A stretch of DNA of 40,660 nt from assembly GCF_001613165.1 (NCBI RefSeq), contig NZ_BDBV01000122.1, forward strand, positions 1-40,660, in the 5' to 3' direction. Position numbers and translations under genes: made by a program. The stretch comes from Nocardia mexicana NBRC 108244 (lineage in GTDB: Bacteria > Actinomycetota > Actinomycetes > Mycobacteriales > Mycobacteriaceae). Positions within the stretch are counted from its first letter, which is position 1; each line of letters starts with the position of its first letter. The notes under the pieces were generated by a model, which searched no databases, was not told the DNA's origin, and saw only the letters and a program-made list of their open reading frames with translations. Shown piece by piece: positions 1 to 8,666 of this stretch.

Positions 1-501
1 GCCCCGGCCCCGCCGCCCGCCGCGCCCGCGATGGCTCAGCCCCTGGTGGTGCCGATGCCGCGGCTCACCACGGCCGAGGGATTCGCGCTGCTCCGGGAGC
101 AGTTCCGGGCGAAGTTCGGCGGAACCGTCGTCGACGAGTTGACCCTGTTCCCCGGCTACGCCTCTCTCGAGGCCGCGCCGACGGGACAGCCGAATCGAGT
201 GGTCCGCTGGTCGTATCAGGGTGGCTTCACGCCGTCCGGCGACCCGACCACCCGCCGGGTCGACACCCCCACCTTCGACCTGGCCACGGTCGATCCGGCC
301 GTTCTCGGCGGGTTGCTGGCCGAGGCGCCCGGGCTGCTCCGTGTCGACGGCGGTGCGGTGACGCACGTCCGCTTCGAAAACGACACCATCTCGCGCGGGC
401 CGCGGATCTCCGTCTATGTCGGCAACGACTTCAACGAGAGCGGATATCTGGAAGCCACCCCCTCCGGCGACAAGACGCGGGTCTCCCCGTTCGACAGATA
501 G
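1..501 (+). CDS. Membrane/secreted protein of unknown function, 5' end cut by window
   Basis: The reading frame is open from base 1; the first ATG is at base 31, but the preceding Ala/Pro-rich codons are in frame, so this is probably the C-terminal part of a longer protein. The visible part (about 166 codons) aligns by eye along its whole length with the C-terminal domain of the next gene: shared blocks include FG-VDELTL-P-ASLE, the FDL block, GAVTH and the VYV..GYL ending. In the next gene this domain follows a DUF1707 module and one membrane helix, so the same architecture is likely here (inference). The function is unknown. It lies 62 bp upstream of its paralogue, a tandem duplication. Confidence 0.7.
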   Translation, partial: APAPPPAAPAMAQPLVVPMPRLTTAEGFALLREQFRAKFGGTVVDELTLFPGYASLEAAPTGQPNRVVRWSYQGGFTPSGDPTTRRVDTPTFDLATVDPAVLGGLLAEAPGLLRVDGGAVTHVRFENDTISRGPRISVYVGNDFNESGYLEATPSGDKTRVSPFDR

Positions 502-563
502 GTGAAGGCAGTGCGCGCGAACGAGTCGTCGGGACGGCAGCCGTCGGTGATCGCGGTGACGCG

Positions 564-1343
564 GTGAATCCCGCGCGCCACCGTGGCCTGCGGGTGCGTG
601 ACGCGGACCGCGTCGACGCCTGCGCGCTGCTGGACACGGCCCGCGACGACGGCCAGATCACCGCGGGCGAACACGGCGAACGCACCGCGGCGGCGTTGCG
701 CGCGAAGACCTTCGGCGATCTCGACGCGCTGATCGGTGACCTCCAGATCCCCGGTGGCCTCGTCCGGAGCGCGGTGGTGAATCCGAGTCGGCGGCGCGGT
801 CCGCGGCGGTGGATCCCGGCCGTCGTGGCCGTGGCCCTGGCGGCATCCATCGGCGCGCTGGTGGGAGTGGCTGCCACCGACCACCCGCGGCCCGGCGATC
901 CCGACCTGCCCGATCTCACGACCGCCCGGGGGATCGAGACGTTCCTCGCCGACTACCGCACCCACTTCGGTGACCTGCTGGTGGACGAACTGACACTGCA
1001 TCCGGAGCACGCCTCGTTCGAACGCGCGGCCGTGTCCCGGACTCTGAACTTCACCTACCGAGGCGAATTCGATGATTCCTCGTCATCGGACCGCGATCGC
1101 GAGGCGCGGCCGTTCGATCTCGGCGCGATCGACCTTCCCCTGCTGGCGCGCTACCTCGCGGGCGCGACGCAGACCGTGGGTGCTCCGGACGGCGCCGTCA
1201 CCCACATCATGATCGAGCGCTCGACGGACATGCTCGACGACGACCCGGTGGTCACCATCTATGTCAAGGGCGGCGCCGGGGGCGGATATCTGGTGCTCAC
1301 CCCCGCCGGGGAACCGGTGCGCGTCGTCCCCGTGAGCCGTTAG
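564..1343 (+). CDS. DUF1707 (SHOCT-like) domain membrane protein
   Basis: This 259-residue protein starts at a GTG. Residues about 8-63 form a DUF1707 domain (LRVRDADR at the start, then a DDGQIT..EH..R region and a DLDALIGDL ending), a small helical module common in actinobacterial membrane proteins. Basic residues and one membrane helix follow (about 83-103). The roughly 150-residue C-terminal domain is then probably outside the membrane. That domain is homologous to the truncated gene upstream. No catalytic motif is seen and the biochemical role is unknown. No other in-frame start lies between the upstream stop and this GTG. The gene ends 269 bp before dnaK and is not part of that operon. 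Confidence 0.75.
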   Translation: MNPARHRGLRVRDADRVDACALLDTARDDGQITAGEHGERTAAALRAKTFGDLDALIGDLQIPGGLVRSAVVNPSRRRGPRRWIPAVVAVALAASIGALVGVAATDHPRPGDPDLPDLTTARGIETFLADYRTHFGDLLVDELTLHPEHASFERAAVSRTLNFTYRGEFDDSSSSDRDREARPFDLGAIDLPLLARYLAGATQTVGAPDGAVTHIMIERSTDMLDDDPVVTIYVKGGAGGGYLVLTPAGEPVRVVPVSR

Positions 1344-1395
1344 CCGCGGCCCGTCGCCGAGGGCGCGGGAGCGTCGGAGAAATCTTCGCCGTCCG

Positions 1396-1421
1396 GGAAT
1401 TCCCGGCGCGAGCCGGTCGTT
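1396..1421 (+). promoter_or_regulatory. SigH-type promoter of the dnaK operon
   Basis: GGAAT at 1396-1400, an 18-base spacer, then GTT at 1419-1421. This fits the GGAAY-N18-GTT pattern known for SigH-class (oxidative/heat stress) promoters in mycobacteria and streptomycetes. It lies about 190 bp upstream of the dnaK start and just upstream of HAIR-like operators. The assignment is by pattern only. Confidence 0.6.
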
Positions 1422-1438
1422 GAGCTGATCGAGGCTAA

Positions 1439-1459
1439 GTTGAGCGAGGAAGGCTCAAG
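1439..1459 (+). promoter_or_regulatory. HAIR operator 1 (HspR binding site) of dnaK
   Basis: TTGAG (1440-1444), nine bases, CTCAA (1454-1458). This is the core of the HspR-associated inverted repeat (CTTGAGT-N7-ACTCAAG). It starts about 18 bases downstream of the GTT of the SigH-like promoter, where bound HspR would block transcription. A further GTTGAGC half-site is at 1419-1425. Confidence 0.8.
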
Positions 1460-1494
1460 TCTTCGTTTGACTCCGATTCGGAGTGCAGGCAGGA

Positions 1495-1513
1495 TTGAGT
1501 CGACCACGCTCAG
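1495..1513 (+). promoter_or_regulatory. HAIR-like operator 2 (imperfect) of dnaK
   Basis: TTGAG (1496-1499 with the T at 1495) and CTCAG (1509-1513) are separated by nine bases, the same geometry as operator 1 with one mismatch in the right arm. A separate perfect inverted repeat, ACTCC-GATTC-GGAGT, lies between the two boxes at 1470-1484. Confidence 0.5.
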
Positions 1514-1612
1514 CGTTGCTGGGACCGTGCTCCGTGAGGTGTTCGGGGCGAGGTCCGCCGCAGGAGGTTCGCCCCTGCACCCACACACGTACGTCAACTA
1601 GGAGGAACAACC

Positions 1613-3453
<1,841 letters not shown>

Positions 3454-3457
<4 letters not shown>

Positions 3458-4179
3458 CCGAACGCAACCCCGAACAGGAGCCGATCACCATCGTGGACAA
3501 GCGGAAGGTGAATCCGTCGGAATTCGAGGGTCGCACCGCTGGAGAGTTCGAGGGTCGCACCGCGGGCTCCGCTCCGGAGTTCGAGGGTTACTCCGAAAGC
3601 CCTGCCGCGCAGGGCGAGGCGGAGGCCGGCGCCGACGGCGCCGCGACCTCCGCCGCGGAGGCCGGGGGAGCCGAGTCCGGCAACGGCTCGGCCCTCGCCG
3701 ACGCGATCAGCACCGAATTGGCCGAGCGCACCGCGGATCTGCAGCGGCTGACCGCCGAATACGCCAACTACCGGCGCCGGGTGGAGCGCGACCGCAAGGC
3801 CGCGATCGACACGGCCAAGGCGTCGGTGGTCACCGAACTGCTCGGCGTGCTCGACGACCTCGACCGCGCCAAGGCACACGGCGACCTGGAGTCCGGACCG
3901 CTGAAGTCGGTGGCGGACAAGCTGGTCGACGCGCTGACCAAGCAGGGCCTCGAGGAATTCGGCACCGAGGGCGAGCCCTTCGACCCGACCCTGCACGAGG
4001 CCGTGCAGCACGAGGGCGAGGGCCACGATCCGGTGATCGGCGTGGTGATGCGCAAGGGTTACCGCTTCGGTGATCGAGTCCTGCGGCATGCGCTCGTGGG
4101 AGTCACCGACGGGGTGACGGATCTGGTGGAGACACCGGACGGGGCGAACGCTGGCGACGATGCCGACGGCATCGCGTAA
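3454..4179 (+). CDS. grpE: Nucleotide exchange factor GrpE
   Basis: GrpE releases ADP from DnaK. The protein has 241 residues and its GTG start overlaps the dnaK stop by four bases (GTGA), so translation is coupled. The conserved part runs from about residue 85: a long helix (ELAERTADLQRLTAEYANYRRR) and then the beta domain ending GYRFGDRVLRHALVGV. The first 80 residues are low complexity and acidic. They contain a short tandem repeat, EFEGRTAG EFEGRTAG and a third partial EFEG, encoded by a 24-nt direct repeat at about 3520-3567. Such N-terminal tails vary widely in GrpE, and the repeat is probably not functional in exchange. Confidence 0.97.
3520..3591 (+). repeat. 24-nt in-frame tandem repeat inside grpE
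   Basis: Two near-identical 24-nt units (3520-3543 and 3544-3567) and a partial third (about 3577-3591) encode EFEGRTAG, EFEGRTAG and EFEG. The period is a multiple of three, so copy-number change would keep the frame. Confidence 0.8.
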
Positions 4180-4242
4180 GACATGCCTACCGGCACTGGG
4201 TGATCCCAGGCCGGACGACAACAGGAAAGGAGGAGATGCCCG

Positions 4243-5415
4243 GTGAATCGGGAGTGGCTGGAGAAGGACTTCTACAAAGAGCTGGGTATTTCCTCCAGCG
4301 CCACCGCGGACGACGTCAAGAAGGCCTACCGCAAGCTGGCCCGCGACCTGCACCCGGACAAGAATCCGGGGGACGCCAAGGCCGAGGAGCGGTTCAAGGC
4401 CGTCAGCGAGGCGCATGCCGTGCTGTCGGATCCGGAGAAGCGCAAGGAGTACGACGAGGCCCGAAGGCTGTTCGCCAGCGGCGGTTTCGGCCGCGGCGGG
4501 TTCTCGCCCGGCGGCGGCGGTTACGGGCAGGGCGGCTTCAGCGAGTTCAACCTGGGTGACATCTTCGGCGGCGCGCAGGCGGCCGGCGGCGACGGTGGCC
4601 TGGGTGACCTGCTGGGCGGTCTGTTCAATCGCGGTGGCGCCACGCGCACCTCGACGCGGCCGCGGCGCGGCAGCGATGTGGAGACCGAGACGACCCTCGG
4701 GTTCCGCGAGGCCGCGCAGGGTGTCACGGTGCCGCTGCGGATGACCAGTCCGTCGCCGTGCACCACCTGTCACGGCAGCGGCGCCAAGCCGGGCACCAGC
4801 CCGCGAGTCTGCCCGCACTGCAACGGAACCGGCGTGATCAGCCGCAACCAGGGTGCGTTCGGATTCAGCGAGCCGTGCGACGACTGCCGCGGGACCGGGT
4901 CGATCATCGACGACCCGTGCTCGGACTGCCACGGCTCCGGCATCCAGAACCGGACCCGCACCATCACCGTGCGCATCCCGCCCGGCGTCCGGGACGGTCA
5001 GCGCATTCGCCTGGCCGGTCAGGGCGAGGCGGGTCTGCGGGGCGCCCCGGCGGGCGATCTGTTCGTCACCGTGCACGTCAGCCAGGACAAGGTCTTCGGC
5101 CGCAACGGCGACGATCTGACCCTGGTGCTGCCGGTCAGCTACGGCGAACTGGTGCTGGGCACAACGGTTTCGGTGCCGACTCTGGACGGGCGAGTCGGCG
5201 TGAAGGTGCCTCCGGGCACCGCCGACGGGCGTACCCTGCGGGTGCGTGGACGCGGTGTGCCCAAGCGGGGCGGCGGCGCGGGCGACCTGCTCGTCACGGT
5301 GAAGGTCGCGGTGCCGCAGAAGCTGGACGACAATGCCTCCGAGGCGCTGCGGCGCTATGCGGAGGCAGAGAAGGCCGGCGGGTTCGACCCGCGTGCTGGA
5401 TGGGCAGGTGCGTGA
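4243..5415 (+). CDS. dnaJ: Co-chaperone DnaJ (DnaJ1 type)
   Basis: Hsp40 that delivers substrates to DnaK and stimulates its ATPase. The 390-residue protein has the J domain at about 8-75 with the HPD motif (DLHPDKNPG), a Gly/Phe-rich linker (about 80-130) and the four zinc-finger repeats CTTCHGSG, CPHCNGTG, CDDCRGTG and CSDCHGSG (about 168-235). The C-terminal substrate-binding domains follow. The GTG start is preceded by AAAGGAGGAG at 4224-4233; an ATG at 4235 is in another frame. It lies 63 bp after grpE, and its stop overlaps the hspR start by one base (TGATG). Confidence 0.98.
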   Translation: MNREWLEKDFYKELGISSSATADDVKKAYRKLARDLHPDKNPGDAKAEERFKAVSEAHAVLSDPEKRKEYDEARRLFASGGFGRGGFSPGGGGYGQGGFSEFNLGDIFGGAQAAGGDGGLGDLLGGLFNRGGATRTSTRPRRGSDVETETTLGFREAAQGVTVPLRMTSPSPCTTCHGSGAKPGTSPRVCPHCNGTGVISRNQGAFGFSEPCDDCRGTGSIIDDPCSDCHGSGIQNRTRTITVRIPPGVRDGQRIRLAGQGEAGLRGAPAGDLFVTVHVSQDKVFGRNGDDLTLVLPVSYGELVLGTTVSVPTLDGRVGVKVPPGTADGRTLRVRGRGVPKRGGGAGDLLVTVKVAVPQKLDDNASEALRRYAEAEKAGGFDPRAGWAGA

Positions 5416-5810
5416 TGAACGGCGATCCGAAGAAGGCACACAGCGCCACGGAGTTCTTCATGATTTCCGTGGCGGCCCAGTTGGCCGGTATGCACGCGCA
5501 GACTCTGCGCACGTACGACCGGCTGGGACTGGTGACACCGCAACGTACTTCGGGTGGCGGCCGCCGCTACTCGGCCCGGGATGTGGAGCTGCTGCGCGAG
5601 GTGCAGCGGCTGTCCCAGGACGAGGGCGTCAACCTGGCCGGCATCAAGCGGATCATCGAACTCACCAACCAGGTCGAGGAACTGCAGGAGCAGGTCCGGG
5701 GCCTGGCGGCCGAGGTCGAGCGGCTGCGCGTCGGCTACCGCCCGGAGCTGACCCCGCCCCAGCGCAGCACGGCGCTGGTGGTGTGGCAGCCGCGCAACAA
5801 ACGGCGGTAG
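5415..5810 (+). CDS. hspR: Heat-shock repressor HspR (MerR family)
   Basis: 131-residue MerR-type regulator. The winged helix-turn-helix runs from about residue 16 (ISVAAQLAGMHAQTLRTYDR) through GGGRRYSARDVELL, followed by a coiled coil (NQVEELQEQVRGLAAEVERL). HspR binds HAIR sequences and in its family uses DnaK as co-repressor, giving feedback control. HAIR boxes in this window at dnaK and clpB are its likely targets. The ATG overlaps the dnaJ stop by one base, so it is co-translated as the last gene of the operon; a strong hairpin follows 24 bases later. Confidence 0.96.
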   Translation: MNGDPKKAHSATEFFMISVAAQLAGMHAQTLRTYDRLGLVTPQRTSGGGRRYSARDVELLREVQRLSQDEGVNLAGIKRIIELTNQVEELQEQVRGLAAEVERLRVGYRPELTPPQRSTALVVWQPRNKRR

Positions 5811-5834
5811 GTGCCGCGAAAACAACTCTATGAC

Positions 5835-5860
5835 AGCGCCCCCGGGAAACCGGGGGCGCT
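5835..5860 (+). terminator. Terminator hairpin after hspR
   Basis: Perfect 11-bp inverted repeat (AGCGCCCCCGG / CCGGGGGCGCT) with a GAAA tetraloop, 24 bases downstream of the hspR stop. No long U-tract follows (GTTCGTTCC), as is common for actinobacterial terminators. Confidence 0.8.
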
Positions 5861-5882
5861 GTTCGTTCCCCGAGTGTCGATC

Positions 5883-6034
5883 CGCCCTTGGTCTTCCCAC
5901 CGTGGCTTGCGTCGACGCGCCCCTGGTCATCCCGCCCTGGCTTGCCCCGGCGCGCCCCTGGTCATCCCGCCCTGGCTTGCCCCGGCGCGCCCCTGATCAT
6001 CCCGCCCTGGCTTGCCCGGCGCGGCCTATCTCAT
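5883..6034 (-). repeat. Tandem array of 35-nt units next to a hairpin repeat
   Basis: Three near-perfect 35-nt units start at 5916, 5951 and 5986 (core CGCGCCCCTGGTCATCCCG), with degenerate units before (about 5883) and after (about 6020). The array abuts the CCCCGGCGCGC arm of the hairpin repeat at 6035, and that arm recurs in each unit. Confidence 0.85.
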
Positions 6035-6057
6035 CCCCGGCGCGCTTTTGGCCGGGG
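6035..6057 (-). repeat. Dispersed hairpin repeat, copy 1
   Basis: Arms CCCCGGC and GCCGGGG around a loop that reads CAAAAGCGC on the minus strand. It pairs with copy 2 in inverted orientation, 10 bases apart. Orientation is defined by the strand on which the CAAAAGC-type loop is read. Confidence 0.85.
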
Positions 6058-6067
6058 TCGCTGTGGG

Positions 6068-6090
6068 TTCCGGCCGAAAGCACGCCGGAA
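6068..6090 (+). repeat. Dispersed hairpin repeat, copy 2
   Basis: Arms TTCCGGC and GCCGGAA around CGAAAGCAC. No tandem array follows it. It forms an inverted pair with copy 1. Confidence 0.85.
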
Positions 6091-6593
6091 TGACGGAGAA
6101 GTCCCGTACCGCCCAGTCTCTAATTGCGTTGGGAAGCATGGCTTTGCAGGGTTGCGTTTTGTTGCGAGGTATGTGCTGTGCTTGCAGATGCATGGAACAC
6201 GCTGGGCGGGTGGGACGTTCGTACCGGAATTGGTCGCGAGTCGCGGTGTCGTTGCCGGAGTGTCGGATTCGCGAGGTTCTGTGGTGGGTGCGGCCTGGCT
6301 GACCGTTTGCGGCAATGTCGCTGCAAATCTGAGATTCGCGAGACGAATCCCGCAAATCTCGTGATTTCAGGGCTTATTCAAACGGCGTGTCCTAGTCAAA
6401 CGGTCTGTTTCCATAGGGGTTTACGCTCACCATCCTGGTTTAAGCGGAATTACATGCGCGTTGTTTAAACGGACCATTCCGTCCCTGGCAAACCTCACCT
6501 ACACTCGATTCACATCGGCTGCTGTCGAGTGTCCGCAGCACCTCACTCGTTCTCGCGGCCTGTGCTCGAATGCGAAATGGGGTTGTGAGACAC
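6091..6593. other. Long gene-free region upstream of the first flavohemoglobin
   Basis: About 500 bp of lower GC than the surroundings with no convincing gene. It contains a perfect inverted repeat GATTCG-CGAGA-CGAATC at 6333-6349 inside a wider GAGATT/AATCTC repeat (6331-6360). Four related 9-mers also occur: TTCAAACGG (6377-6385), GTCAAACGG (6395-6403), TTTAAGCGG (6439-6447) and TTTAAACGG (6464-6472). These may be operator sites for the downstream gene. No promoter could be assigned with confidence. Confidence 0.5.
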
Positions 6594-7763
6594 ATGGATT
6601 CGCGGACCGTCGCATTGATTAGAACGACGTTCAAGGCGGTTGCTGCGGAGGAGGGGGGACCGGAGAAGCTGGCCCGATCGTTCTATGCCATCTTGTTCAC
6701 CGAGCATCCGCAGGTTCGCGATTTCTTCCCCGCCGCCCTCGACGCCCAGCGCGACAGGCTGGTGCGGGCCATCGCCTACACGGTGGACAGGCTGGAGGAG
6801 CCGGACCGGCTGCTGCCCTTCCTGGCGCAGCTCGGGCGCGATCACCGCAAGTACGGCGTGACCGCCGAACACTATGCCGCCGTGGGGAAATCGCTGCAGA
6901 CCGCGCTGTGCGCCTACGCCGGGACGGAGCTGTGGACCGACGAGGTGGAACGGGCGTGGAACGAGGGCATCGGCGTCATCGCCGACACCATGATCGGCGC
7001 CGCCGAACGGGAGGACACACCGCCGTACTGGACCGGAACCGTGATCGAGCACCGCGAGGTGCTGCAGAATCTGGCGATCGTGCGGCTGCGGCTGGATCAG
7101 CCGATGCAGTACGCGGCCGGTCAGTATCTGAGCGTGCAGATTCCGTCCCGGCCGAGGATGTGGCGGTACATGTCACCGGCCGTGCCCGCGAACGACCAGG
7201 GGGAGATCGAATTTCACGTCCGTGCCGTGACGGGCGGCTGGGTCAGTCCCTCGATGGTCGGCCATACGGTGGTCGGGGACCAGTGGCTGCTGGGGTCGCC
7301 GCTCGGCGGGCTCGGCGTGCTCCGCAATACGCGGCGCAAGATGCTGATGGTCGGCTGCGGCACCGGCATCGCCCCGCTGCGCGCACAGCTCATGGCGATG
7401 ACCAAGCGGCGGTCCAACCCCAGGGTGCAGCTGTATGTGGGCGGCCACCACCCGTGCGATCTCTACGATCTGCAGACCTTGAGCGAGCTCGCCGTCGCCA
7501 ACAGGTGGCTCACCGTCACCCCGGTCGTCGAGAGCAGTGAGAACCCGTGGTGGTTCTACGATTCCGATGACCGCCCGCGGGAGTTGCCGGGTCTCGAGCC
7601 CCGCCGCGTCGGCCAGATCGGCAAGGTGGTCGCCGCGGAAGGCCCCTGGGACGACCGCGACGTCCAGATCGTCGGTTCCCCGAGCATGGTGCAAACCACC
7701 AAGTTCCGCCTCATGGCCGCGGGAACGCCCACCAAGAACATCCGGCACGACCCCCTGTTCTAG
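6594..7763 (+). CDS. Flavohemoglobin (mycobacterial-type, globin + FAD/NAD reductase)
   Basis: 389 residues. The globin domain (about 1-140) has Tyr31 (B10), Phe44/45 (CD1), Gln52 (E7) and the proximal His93 in AEHYAAVGKSL. The reductase domain (about 148-389) has the FAD motif as RYMSPA in place of the usual RxYS, and the nucleotide loop GCGTGIAPLRAQL. Classical flavohemoglobins detoxify nitric oxide; the mycobacterial type II group, which this resembles, has altered heme and FAD pockets and has been linked to D-lactate oxidation. The exact activity here is inferred. The ATG at 6594 is preferred over an in-frame ATG at 6570 because the paralogue at 9824 starts with the same MD-RT-AL sequence. 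A long regulatory region precedes it. Confidence 0.88.
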   Translation: MDSRTVALIRTTFKAVAAEEGGPEKLARSFYAILFTEHPQVRDFFPAALDAQRDRLVRAIAYTVDRLEEPDRLLPFLAQLGRDHRKYGVTAEHYAAVGKSLQTALCAYAGTELWTDEVERAWNEGIGVIADTMIGAAEREDTPPYWTGTVIEHREVLQNLAIVRLRLDQPMQYAAGQYLSVQIPSRPRMWRYMSPAVPANDQGEIEFHVRAVTGGWVSPSMVGHTVVGDQWLLGSPLGGLGVLRNTRRKMLMVGCGTGIAPLRAQLMAMTKRRSNPRVQLYVGGHHPCDLYDLQTLSELAVANRWLTVTPVVESSENPWWFYDSDDRPRELPGLEPRRVGQIGKVVAAEGPWDDRDVQIVGSPSMVQTTKFRLMAAGTPTKNIRHDPLF

Positions 7764-7786
7764 CGGCGCGGTGACGGGAACCGGGC

Positions 7787-8572
7787 CTAAATCCCTTCGT
7801 AGCGAATGGCTTCCACGGGCGTTCCGGTTTGGATCAACCGATCCATCGTAGACCGGACCATGCCCGGTGACCCGCACACCAGCACCTGGTGGTTGAGCAG
7901 CGGGCCCATATCGCCGACCACCTCGGCGAGCGTGCCCTCCAGCATCTCGTCCACGTCGAAACCGACGTCCACGCGGCAGCTTTCGTACCAGTCGTCCCGC
8001 CACTCCGGGTCGTAGGCGCTCTCGACCACGGGAACGACGGTGAGCCAGGGCAATTCGCCCGCCAGCAGGAACAGCATGTCCGAGGCGTACAGGTCGCGGG
8101 GGGAGCGGCCACCGATGAACAGATGGGTGCGCGGCGGTTCGGGGCGGCGGGCCAGATCCAGCAGCAGCGAGCGCAGCGGAGCCAAACCCGTTCCGCCGGC
8201 GATCATCACGACATCGGTGGCCCAGTCGTCGACGCTGAGCCAGCCGGCCGGTGCGCCGATCCGCCACTGATCGCCGGGACGGGTATCGGCGACGATCGAA
8301 CCGCTGCACCACCCGCCGGGCACCGTCCGCACGTGGAACTCCAGCTTGCCGTCCAGCGACGGCGGCAGGGCGGGGGACAGCCGCCGCCGCAGCCCGGGAT
8401 GCTGCGGCAGTTGGACCTCCACCGATTGCCCGGCCAGGAACGGCACGTACTCACCGATCAGGCGGATCACCGCGATGTCGTGGCGCAACCGGTGATGGCC
8501 GACCACCGTCGTGGTCCACTCCGTCGGTGCGTCGAGGTAGATCTCGCCGGTGTCTTCGGGCCCGATCGTCAC
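7787..8572 (-). CDS. Stand-alone flavohemoglobin-like FAD/NAD(P) reductase (no globin)
   Basis: 261-residue protein that aligns by eye with the reductase halves of both flanking flavohemoglobins: AGQSVEVQLPQHP, RRLSPALP at the FAD site, EFHVR, GGWCSGSIV, the loop GGTGLAPLRSLL, FIGGRSPRDLY and CGSPGMV. No globin domain is present, and the upstream 94 bases hold only repeats. It could supply electrons to a separate globin or oxygenase, or be a remnant given a new role; the partner is unknown. It is convergent with the flavohemoglobin at 6594 (23 bp between stops) and in the same direction as the next flavohemoglobin, so the two may be co-transcribed across 94 bp. Confidence 0.82.
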   Translation of the reverse strand: MTIGPEDTGEIYLDAPTEWTTTVVGHHRLRHDIAVIRLIGEYVPFLAGQSVEVQLPQHPGLRRRLSPALPPSLDGKLEFHVRTVPGGWCSGSIVADTRPGDQWRIGAPAGWLSVDDWATDVVMIAGGTGLAPLRSLLLDLARRPEPPRTHLFIGGRSPRDLYASDMLFLLAGELPWLTVVPVVESAYDPEWRDDWYESCRVDVGFDVDEMLEGTLAEVVGDMGPLLNHQVLVCGSPGMVRSTMDRLIQTGTPVEAIRYEGI

Positions 8573-8603
8573 TGGGCTACCCCTTTTGCTCGTTCCCTGC
8601 GCT

Positions 8604-8639
8604 GCTTGTCATTTCCGGCGTGCCCGCGCAGCTTGTCAT
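8604..8639 (-). repeat. Short tandem repeat, 27-nt period
   Basis: GCTTGTCATTTCCGGCG occurs at 8604 and again at 8631, the second copy running into hairpin repeat copy 3. It is the same arm-duplication pattern as the larger arrays. Confidence 0.75.
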
Positions 8640-8662
8640 TTCCGGCGCGCTCTTGGCCGGAA
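8640..8662 (-). repeat. Dispersed hairpin repeat, copy 3
   Basis: Arms TTCCGGC and GCCGGAA around a loop that reads CAAGAGCGC on the minus strand. It lies between two minus-strand reductase genes, four bases from the stop of the flavohemoglobin at 8667. Confidence 0.85.
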
Positions 8663-8666
8663 CTTC

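Noticed and set aside
6124..6468. Small frames in the region before the first flavohemoglobin
   Set aside because: Cys/Arg/Trp-rich composition without ribosome binding sites; the region looks regulatory.
7787..8572. Pseudogene of a flavohemoglobin
   Set aside because: The frame is intact over the whole reductase domain, with its own start and no globin remnant upstream, so a functional stand-alone protein is more likely.
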